Source: Gemmatimonadota bacterium | GTDB lineage: Bacteria > Gemmatimonadota > Gemmatimonadetes > Palauibacterales > Palauibacteraceae | Assembly: GCA_030598525.1 (NCBI GenBank) | Contig: JAUVPT010000078.1 | Coordinates: 1 to 7,255 of the forward strand | Direction: 5' to 3' | Length of the DNA stretch: 7,255 nt | In this document: in pieces, positions 1-4,780 of the stretch | How positions within the stretch are numbered: the first letter of the stretch is position 1 | How the letters are laid out: the number at the start of each line of letters is the position of its first letter | The notes under the pieces: model-generated | Database searches by the model: none | Seen by the model: only the letters and a program-made list of their open reading frames with translations | What the model was told of the DNA's origin: nothing | Position numbers and translations under genes: made by a program

Positions 1-1169
1 AGGGCCGCTTGATCGATACGCCACATCCCGCGAGTCAGGCGCAGGCGCACCCGCCGCGCATCCCCATCGGGCCCTTCAGGCAGGACTACTACCCGCACGT
101 CAGTGGCGAGCGGGCCGGTTTCCATGACGCTCCCGGCGAGGACCCATTCTCCATTTGAACCCATCGCATAGACGTCGATCCCTCCGAGCGCCCGACCGAT
201 GCCAACCGTTCGTTCGCGAGTGCTCCTGTCGCCGCGCTCGAGTGCCGCGAGCCACTCGCCGGCGCGTGTGCCCAGGAAAGCCAGGCCCTGGTAGAGAACG
301 TAGGTTGGGAGCAGGGATTGCCTGGACCCTATCGCGAGACCCAGTTGATGACCCTCGGCAGTCCGATCGACCTGAAACTCGAGCTCGATCCACTCACGCG
401 CTGCCAGGTCCACGGAGTCGGCCAGGCTCGTGCGCTCCAGCCGGTCCAGCCTGGCGATCGGCGTGAGGCAATCTCCCTCGGGGCCCGCACATGTGGTTGG
501 AGGCAAAGTCGCACTGCCCAACCGGAGGGACCCGTCGGTGAGTGCGTACGCTCGCGCCGCCCGTCCAAGCGGAACGGCGATGAGGTCCGCCCACCGCACC
601 ACGTGTGTCTCGAGCGCTTCGTTTCGCATTACGAGCCGAACAGCGCCATGCTCGACGCGCACGGACGGGAGAGCATCCAGGTCGGTGTCCTCGAGGGAGG
701 GCGCCACGCTGGCAGAGAATCCCTCAGCCTGGATCCAGCCATCCCCACCCGGCAGATAGAATGTCGGACACGATCCGAAGCACGCCTTGGGATTGGTGGC
801 ACAGTACACGCCAACGGCAGCCGTGCCGATCGTCATTACGGTAAGGGGCGCAATGGAGGATGACACCCGCACGGCGTTCGTCTCGAAGAGAGCCACCGAG
901 TCCAGGGGAACGTCGAACGCGCCGGTGTGCAGAACGCGCCGGTTGTAGTCCAACTGTGTCCCACGCCCCATCACGCGTCGGTCGGCGTCGCTGACATCCC
1001 ACTCTGTTAGCACGTACAGCCCGCCGTCGCGCATGTGTGCCTTGAGGTACTCGGCATCCGCGTCAAGGGAAGGCGAATCGAACGGTTCAGAAATTTGGCG
1101 TTCGACCTTGTACGCGCAGGCGCCGAAGACGGCGGCGATAATCACTAAGACTGTAAGACGTCCGTTCAT
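1..1169 (-). CDS. Uncharacterised lipoprotein-like protein, partial (C-terminus beyond the left edge)
   Basis: An open frame runs leftward from an ATG at 1169 without a stop to the window edge: 389 complete codons, C-terminus missing. The start is supported by GGAGGT at 1182-1177, 7 nt upstream. The N-terminus is a short signal sequence (MNGR, then hydrophobic residues 6-15) ending in FGAC with Cys18, a plausible lipobox although Phe at -3 is less usual than Leu. Residues about 103-124 form a second hydrophobic stretch. It is followed by a cysteine cluster at 123-134 containing CFGSCPTFY (C130, C134), then an acidic segment 146-166 (AEGFSASVAPSLEDTDLDAL). The rest is mixed beta-like sequence with no catalytic motif I recognise. 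I have a general memory of this CFGSCPTFY/AEGFS arrangement in hypothetical proteins of Gemmatimonadota-like genomes, but no function is known to me. It lies 73 nt downstream of a small membrane protein gene on the same strand. That it is a real gene is fairly certain; its role is not. Confidence 0.8.
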   Translation of the reverse strand, partial: MNGRLTVLVIIAAVFGACAYKVERQISEPFDSPSLDADAEYLKAHMRDGGLYVLTEWDVSDADRRVMGRGTQLDYNRRVLHTGAFDVPLDSVALFETNAVRVSSSIAPLTVMTIGTAAVGVYCATNPKACFGSCPTFYLPGGDGWIQAEGFSASVAPSLEDTDLDALPSVRVEHGAVRLVMRNEALETHVVRWADLIAVPLGRAARAYALTDGSLRLGSATLPPTTCAGPEGDCLTPIARLDRLERTSLADSVDLAAREWIELEFQVDRTAEGHQLGLAIGSRQSLLPTYVLYQGLAFLGTRAGEWLAALERGDRSTRERTVGIGRALGGIDVYAMGSNGEWVLAGSVMETGPLATDVRVVVLPEGPDGDARRVRLRLTRGMWRIDQAA

Positions 1170-1176
1170 CGGTCGC

Positions 1177-1182
1177 ACCTCC
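1177..1182 (-). promoter_or_regulatory. Shine-Dalgarno site of the lipoprotein-like gene
   Basis: The minus strand reads GGAGGT, a full consensus ribosome binding site, 7 nt before the ATG at 1169. It fixes the start of the leftmost gene, whose frame is otherwise open to the window edge. Confidence 0.8.
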
Positions 1183-1242
1183 GTTGAGGCAACGACCATA
1201 CAGTACCAACCGCGAGTCAAGCCGCCGTCAAGCCGGCAGGTT

Positions 1243-1407
1243 TCAGGCTGTGTCGGCCGACCCGGTGCCCGTCTTCCTTCCGAGCCGCCGCTCCAGGTTC
1301 AGCATGCGCTGATGGATGGAGTAGCTACGCACATTGCTAACGACGGACATGATGAGCGCGATGCAGGCGACGAGCAGCGCTCCCCCGGCGATCAAGGTGT
1401 CAGACAT
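1243..1407 (-). CDS. Small single-pass membrane protein with basic amphipathic tail, 54 aa
   Basis: I place the start at the ATG at 1407, which has GGAGGG at 1417-1412 a few bases upstream. An in-frame upstream start at 1488 would overlap the preceding gene and add 27 residues without a signal-like character. The protein begins MSDTLIAGG. Residues 5-24 are hydrophobic (one membrane helix), and residues 25-45 are polar and basic with heptad-like leucines (QRMLNLERRLGRK), which could form a short coiled coil or lie along the membrane. The tail is GTGSADTA, ending in TGA. The arrangement suggests a membrane anchor or a subunit of a small complex. It lies 43 nt after the LACTB-like hydrolase and 73 nt before the lipoprotein on the same strand, so co-transcription is likely. 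I recognise no family. Proteins this short are often missed in annotation. Confidence 0.65.
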   Translation of the reverse strand: MSDTLIAGGALLVACIALIMSVVSNVRSYSIHQRMLNLERRLGRKTGTGSADTA

Positions 1408-1410
1408 CGG

Positions 1411-1417
1411 TCCCTCC
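1411..1417 (-). promoter_or_regulatory. Shine-Dalgarno site choosing the 54-aa start
   Basis: The minus strand reads GGAGGGA, ending 3 nt before the ATG at 1407. It supports the short 54-residue form over the 81-residue form that would start inside the neighbouring hydrolase gene. Confidence 0.65.
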
Positions 1418-1450
1418 GCTTCATGGATGGGAAGTGTTCGGCCCCGACCT

Positions 1451-2899
1451 TTACTGACGAGCGCAGTCCACCCGGTCGGCGCCACCACCGCTGGTCGCCA
1501 CGCCCTGAAGTCCCTGCTCGTCGATCTTCGTGAATTCCATGTGTAGCAGACCTGCCCGCCCGTCCACTGTCACGAAATCGGTCTTCTCAGGGCTGCTGGC
1601 CGAGTGGATCACACGGTCAACGGTTTCGTTATCCCAAGCGATCCGACCCCAGTAACTGGCCGGGCCACCACCGATCGTCATGCTTCCCCTGGCTACCTCC
1701 TCGGTCTCGTCCATCACCACGCACTCGAACTGACCGCTCATGTCCGGACCGGTCCCAGCCGAAGCCAGCATCTCCGGATCGAGAAATGCCTCCGTGATCA
1801 ACGCGACGATGAGACCGCCGGTGGGAGCCTGCGACATGTTTCCGACGATGGCGACGACAGCCCTCTCCGGCGGTCGCATCTGGAAGCCTGTCGTCCCGCC
1901 GATCGATCCGCCGCCGTGGCCGGCGCGAACGGTGGTCTCACCGTCCAGCTGCACCGCCCAGCCGATGCCGTAGCCGGTGGACTCGCCGTCGTTCGTGACC
2001 TGGGGCATCCAGAGCTCGGCGATCGTCTCCGCAGAGAGAAGCTCCTCTCCGAAGTGGGCGAAACCGAAACGGACGAGGTCGGTTGGCGTCGACAGGAACC
2101 CACCACCCGCCCATTTGTAGCTGTTGTCCACGTACGGCGCGTTCACGACGGTTCCATCGTTGGTGCGGTGATAGAACCGCGTGCGATGTAAGATGATCCT
2201 GTCCGTGTAGTCCGCCACCGTCTGGGTCATCCCGATAGGGGCGAAGACGTGCTCCTCCATGAACGGGATGAAGTCCTGCCCTGACGCGCCCTCGATTACG
2301 GCACTCACGAGGTTCCAGCCATAGCTCGAGTAGGAGAACCTGTCGCCGGGCTCGAACAGAAGCGTATCCCCGTCAAAGATCTCCAGCCCGTCGGAGACGG
2401 TTTCGTACCGCACGGCGCTCAGGAACTCGTCGCCGTCATAGTGGCGAACGCCGGCCAGATGGCCGGCCACCTGCCGAGTGCTGATGGGCCACCGCTTCTC
2501 GGGGAAGCTCGGCACGTACTGTTGGATCGGAGCGTCGAGGTCGACCTTGCCCTGTTCCACCAGGAGACCGAGGGCGGCCGCGGTCAGCGGCTTCGACACA
2601 CTGCCGATCCGGAACTTCGTTTCCTCCCAGACCGGCACCCTGCTTTCCGCGTCGGCATAGCCGAATCCTTCGGCCCAGACGATGGCCCCGTCGATCCCCA
2701 CCGCCACGGACATCCCCGGTGTGCCGCTCTCTTCCATCACCGCCTCGATCAGCGTGCGGGCGAACTCTACGGAAGATGCGTAGCGGTCCGGTGACTGGGC
2801 TTCTGCCAGCGGGCTCTGCGCCAGTAGCCTTGCGGGCAGGATGAACGCGCACTGCAGTGCACAGACCGAAACGCTGACTCGCAGGGCATGTTGTTTCAC
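1451..2899 (-). CDS. Secreted beta-lactamase-family serine hydrolase, LACTB-like, 482 aa
   Basis: This is a member of the serine beta-lactamase / penicillin-binding-protein-like fold (Pfam Beta-lactamase, class C related). From a GTG start at 2899 the protein begins with a basic then hydrophobic signal peptide (MKQHALR, then VSVSVCALQCAFIL) and a probable signal peptidase I site near LLA/QS, so it is exported. SVSK (S100-K103) supplies the nucleophile and general-base lysine. YSSYGWN (from Y190) occupies the YxN position, with Ser where Asn is usual. HGG (H328) matches the KTG/HxG strand. The segments GHLAGVRHYDGD and NAPYVDNSYKWAGGGFLST (about 253-271) strongly resemble my recollection of mitochondrial LACTB and its bacterial relatives, which act as peptidases or esterases rather than antibiotic-destroying enzymes. 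About 90 C-terminal residues after the catalytic domain are variable, as in related hydrolases. Substrate is unknown; resistance should not be assumed. It is the first gene of a probable three-gene minus-strand run. Confidence 0.9.
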   Translation of the reverse strand: MKQHALRVSVSVCALQCAFILPARLLAQSPLAEAQSPDRYASSVEFARTLIEAVMEESGTPGMSVAVGIDGAIVWAEGFGYADAESRVPVWEETKFRIGSVSKPLTAAALGLLVEQGKVDLDAPIQQYVPSFPEKRWPISTRQVAGHLAGVRHYDGDEFLSAVRYETVSDGLEIFDGDTLLFEPGDRFSYSSYGWNLVSAVIEGASGQDFIPFMEEHVFAPIGMTQTVADYTDRIILHRTRFYHRTNDGTVVNAPYVDNSYKWAGGGFLSTPTDLVRFGFAHFGEELLSAETIAELWMPQVTNDGESTGYGIGWAVQLDGETTVRAGHGGGSIGGTTGFQMRPPERAVVAIVGNMSQAPTGGLIVALITEAFLDPEMLASAGTGPDMSGQFECVVMDETEEVARGSMTIGGGPASYWGRIAWDNETVDRVIHSASSPEKTDFVTVDGRAGLLHMEFTKIDEQGLQGVATSGGGADRVDCARQ

Positions 2900-2907
2900 G
2901 ACGACCG

Positions 2908-2914
2908 TCCTTCC
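2908..2914 (-). promoter_or_regulatory. Shine-Dalgarno site selecting the GTG start of the LACTB-like gene
   Basis: The minus strand reads GGAAGGA, 8 nt before GTG at 2899. The next product residues form a normal signal peptide. The in-frame ATG at 3019 would instead add 40 residues rich in Ser, Pro and Gly ahead of the signal sequence, so the GTG is preferred. Confidence 0.65.
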
Positions 2915-2964
2915 ATTCCGGGATGCTCCAGCCGGTGTTCCGGGACTTGCCTGGGATAGCGGGT

Positions 2965-2993
2965 AAGATCGGAGGACGGCCGGAGCGCTACAA
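2965..2993 (-). promoter_or_regulatory. Weak candidate promoter for the LACTB-like gene
   Basis: The minus strand has TTGTAG (2993-2988), a 17-nt spacer and GATCTT (2970-2965). The -35 half and spacing fit a sigma-70 promoter but the -10 is poor. Transcription would start near 2958, leaving a leader of roughly 60 nt. This is a suggestion only; nothing better is visible between the gene and the tRNA region. Confidence 0.2.
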
Positions 2994-3084
2994 GGGAGGG
3001 AGCCATGCGGGCTCGACATGGCGCTGCTCGTAGGACGTCAGTAGGAGGTCGAATACCCGAGGTTTCTGGTGCTAGGAAGCAATA

Positions 3085-3102
3085 TGGGCCCGGCTGGACT
3101 CG
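3085..3102 (-). repeat. Direct-repeat copy of the tRNA 3' end (att-like)
   Basis: The plus strand reads tgggcccggctggactcg, identical over 18 bp to 3199-3216, which is the tRNA from the T-loop to the discriminator base. The two copies are in the same orientation with a 114-bp period. Similarity continues imperfectly beyond the tRNA end (3071-3084 gctaggaagcaata against 3185-3198 gctgaggacggcaa). Tyrosine integrases of phages and islands commonly use this part of a tRNA as attB, so the copy may be the outer end of a deleted insertion. A local duplication of the tRNA end or a decayed second tRNA are alternatives. No integrase gene lies in the window. Confidence 0.7.
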
Positions 3103-3169
3103 CTGTCAGTCGCGACAGCGGCTGACATTGAGCACGCGGAGCGTGCGAACTACTGAAAGAGGTCCAGCC
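3092..3169. repeat. Nested inverted repeats, potential three-way junction
   Basis: Three perfect stems nest within 78 bp. The outer stem pairs ggctggac (3092-3099) with gtccagcc (3162-3169). Inside are cgctgtc/gacagcg (3101-3107 with 3114-3120, 6-nt loop) and gcacgc/gcgtgc (3132-3137 with 3141-3146, 3-nt loop). Together they could fold as a three-way junction in RNA from either strand or as a cruciform in DNA. The left arm of the outer stem belongs to the copied tRNA end, so its pairing partner at 3162-3169 also complements the same bases in the tRNA itself (3206-3213). I recognise no known RNA family or integron recombination site. Confidence 0.5.
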
Positions 3170-3198
3170 TGCTGAGCCGGCAGAGCTGAGGACGGCAA

Positions 3199-3272
3199 TG
3201 GGCCCGGCTGGACTCGAACCAGCGACCTTGGGATTATGAGTCCCCTGCTCTAACCAACTGAGCTACGGGCCC
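3199..3272 (-). tRNA. tRNA with CAU anticodon, probably tRNA-Ile2 (lysidine type)
   Basis: On the minus strand the 74-nt gene runs from GGGCCCG (3272-3266) to CGGGCCC plus discriminator A (3199). The acceptor stem is 7 perfect pairs, the D-arm is GCTC/GAGC with AGTTGGTTA, the anticodon loop is CTCATAA (CAU), and the T-arm is GCTGG-TTCGAGT-CCAGC. The anticodon stem has four good pairs closed by a G27/A43 mismatch. CCA is not encoded (TTG follows), so CCA must be added by nucleotidyltransferase. A CAU elongator can be Met or Ile2. The segment AGGGGACTCATAATCCC followed by GGTCGCTGG closely resembles bacterial Ile2, such as E. coli ileX, more than elongator Met. If so, TilS converts C34 to lysidine and the tRNA reads AUA. 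Automated annotation often calls these tRNA-Met. The tRNA is divergent from trkA. Confidence 0.9.
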
Positions 3273-3292
3273 GTGGGTCCTGCGGCGCGCTC

Positions 3293-3298
3293 ATTCTA
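3293..3298 (-). promoter_or_regulatory. Probable -10 element of the tRNA promoter
   Basis: The minus strand reads TAGAAT, one mismatch from TATAAT, 20 nt upstream of the mature tRNA 5' end. Transcription would start near 3286 and give a short 5' leader for RNase P to remove. The -35 region 16-18 nt further upstream (around CGCGCA) is weak. Confidence 0.45.
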
Positions 3299-3326
3299 TC
3301 TCGTTTCGTGGTAGTGCGCGACCCGG

Positions 3327-3360
3327 AGATCCTTGCCTCAGGGCCACACCACGTGGATCT
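3327..3360. repeat. Inverted repeat with CCACGTGG palindrome in the trkA leader region
   Basis: agatcc (3327-3332) pairs with ggatct (3355-3360) across 22 nt. The right arm overlaps an 8-bp palindrome, ccacgtgg (3349-3356). A weak -35-like TTGCCT (3333-3338) with a 17-nt spacer to GATCTT (3356-3361) overlaps the same site, so an operator or leader hairpin controlling trkA is conceivable. No regulator is identified. Confidence 0.25.
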
Positions 3361-3408
3361 TTCCGCTTCGACATTCGCCTACACCGCTGAGCGGGGTCCG
3401 TAGCCAGA

Positions 3409-4755
3409 ATGCGCATTCTCATCGTCGGCGCCGGCGAGGTCGGCTACCACGTCGCCGAGCGACTCGCGAAGGAGCACCACGACGTGGTCGTGATCGATGT
3501 CGATCGCGACCGCCTCGACTACGTCGAAAGTCACATTGACGTTGCGGTCGTCGAAGGCAGCGGCGTGAATTTGACCGTCCTCGAAGCTGCAGGTGTCGGG
3601 CAGGCCGGCATGCTGCTGGCCGTCACCAGCGTGGACGAAGTGAACCTGGTCTGCTGCATGTCCGTGCCTCCCCGCCACGGCCTGACCAAGGTGGCCCGTG
3701 TATCCAACCCCGACTTCTATCGCGGCGGAGAGGCCCTGCGCCCCTCTCGCTTCGGTGTAGACCTCCTCATAAACCCCGAGCGCGAGCTCGCCCTCGAGAC
3801 CTTCGGATTGCTGGAGTCCACGGCGGCCACGGACCTCACGCTGTTCGCAGGCGGCGCGGTGCAGTTGATCGGCCTGACGGTGCTGGAAGGGGCGCCTGTT
3901 GACGGGAAGACGCTGAGGGAGATCGGTCGCAAGGTGGGTCGGCGGTCGCTGCTGGCCGTGGCGATCGAGCGCGACGGCGAGACCATGATCCCGGACGGCA
4001 CTACGGTGATCCAGGCCTTCGACCACGTGTACGCGATAGCCGCCGAGGATGAGATCACTCGCGCCATGGAGCTGTGCGGCTACTCGCCCGCCAAGCTGAC
4101 GCGCGTGATGATCGCCGGAGCCAGCCGGGAGGCGTTCTATCTTGCAAAGCTGCTGGAGCAGCACGGCATTGAAGGCACGGTGCTGATCGCTGACCCGGAA
4201 ATGGCGCACGAGTTTGCCGTTCGCCTGGAGCGCACGCTGATCCTGCGGGGAGATGCTACGGACGTCGAGCTGCTCGAGTTCGAGGGAGTCGGCGAGACGG
4301 ATGCGTTTGTCGCGTTCACGGATGAGGATGAGATGAACATCATCTCGTCGCTCGTGGCGCGGGACCTCGGGGTCAAGCAGATCGTCACGCTGCTCAACCG
4401 CACGGACTACCTGCCCCTGGCGCGCCGGATCGGTCTGGAGACAGCCGTCAGCCCCCGGATCAGTGCCGCCAACGCGATCCTGCAGCACGTTCGTCGTGGG
4501 TCGATCCAGAATGTCACCGTATTCAAGGACTCGGACGCTGAAGTCATCGACTTCATCGTCTCGGAGGACAACCCGCTGATCGGAAAACGGCTCGAGGATA
4601 TCCGGCTCCCCGAGCACGCGATCCTCGCCACCATTGTGCGAGATGAAAAGATGATGATCCCGCGGGGGAACGACGCTCTTCAGGCCGGCGACGAAGCCAT
4701 CGTGTTCGCCCTGGCCGATGCGGTGCCGGGCGTGACCGAGCTATTCCCATCCTGA
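3409..4755 (+). CDS. trkA: Trk system potassium uptake regulatory protein TrkA, 448 aa
   Basis: TrkA is the peripheral cytoplasmic RCK subunit that binds nucleotide (NAD(H), ATP/ADP) and gates the TrkH potassium pore. The protein shows the classical duplicated plan: RCK_N about 1-120, RCK_C about 140-220, second RCK_N about 231-350, second RCK_C about 370-448. Its length is close to the usual 450-460. The first Rossmann motif is intact (GAGEVG at 7-12, acidic D30 ending strand beta2). GDATD (281-285) and DEDEMN (305-310) are conserved features of the second half. The second glycine loop is degenerate: GASREA (237-242) where GGGxIG is usual, so nucleotide binding there may be altered. Helix residues 84-90 read MSVPPRH, with two prolines in an unusual place. 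The ATG start gives the Rossmann strand immediately, as in the family; the ribosome site (GGGG about 12 nt upstream) is weak. trkH follows after 25 nt. Confidence 0.95.
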   Translation: MRILIVGAGEVGYHVAERLAKEHHDVVVIDVDRDRLDYVESHIDVAVVEGSGVNLTVLEAAGVGQAGMLLAVTSVDEVNLVCCMSVPPRHGLTKVARVSNPDFYRGGEALRPSRFGVDLLINPERELALETFGLLESTAATDLTLFAGGAVQLIGLTVLEGAPVDGKTLREIGRKVGRRSLLAVAIERDGETMIPDGTTVIQAFDHVYAIAAEDEITRAMELCGYSPAKLTRVMIAGASREAFYLAKLLEQHGIEGTVLIADPEMAHEFAVRLERTLILRGDATDVELLEFEGVGETDAFVAFTDEDEMNIISSLVARDLGVKQIVTLLNRTDYLPLARRIGLETAVSPRISAANAILQHVRRGSIQNVTVFKDSDAEVIDFIVSEDNPLIGKRLEDIRLPEHAILATIVRDEKMMIPRGNDALQAGDEAIVFALADAVPGVTELFPS

Positions 4756-4780
4756 TCACACCCGTCCGAGAGAGCGACCG

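Larger units (their letters stand above)
2900..3198. other. Gene-poor region between the LACTB-like gene and the tRNA
   Basis: No credible coding region is seen in these roughly 300 bases on either strand. The part next to the hydrolase (2900-3060) would hold its promoter and leader and contains a small inverted repeat, gccatg at 3002-3007 with catggc at 3017-3022. The part next to the tRNA (3085-3198) holds an 18-bp copy of the tRNA 3' end and several perfect inverted repeats, listed separately. No T-tract follows any of the hairpins on the minus strand, so a classical intrinsic terminator for the tRNA is not evident. Confidence 0.7.

Noticed and set aside
318..863. Plus-strand open frame of about 181 codons in the left region
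   Set aside because: The minus strand here carries one continuous frame from 1169 to the window edge with a consensus ribosome site and signal sequence; the plus-strand product looks like shadow sequence.
1180..1235. Promoter for the lipoprotein-like gene (TTGACT and TTGACG with TATGGT or TACTGT)
   Set aside because: The hexamers are present on the minus strand but none of the spacings fall near 17 nt, so transcription from upstream is the simpler view.
2900..3019. Longer N-terminus for the LACTB-like protein from ATG at 3019
   Set aside because: It would place 40 Ser/Pro/Gly-rich residues before a good signal peptide, while GTG at 2899 has its own ribosome site.
3121..3150. Intrinsic terminator of the tRNA at the gcacgc/gcgtgc hairpin
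   Set aside because: The hairpin is real but the minus strand continues TCAATGTC, without a T-tract.
3092..3169. Integron attC site
   Set aside because: Nested inverted repeats are present, but I find no GTTRRRY core or its paired complement at the ends and no integrase or cassette genes.
3379..4617. Minus-strand open frame of about 412 codons antisense to trkA
   Set aside because: It lies opposite the clearly coding trkA frame, has an atypical composition and no recognisable motif.
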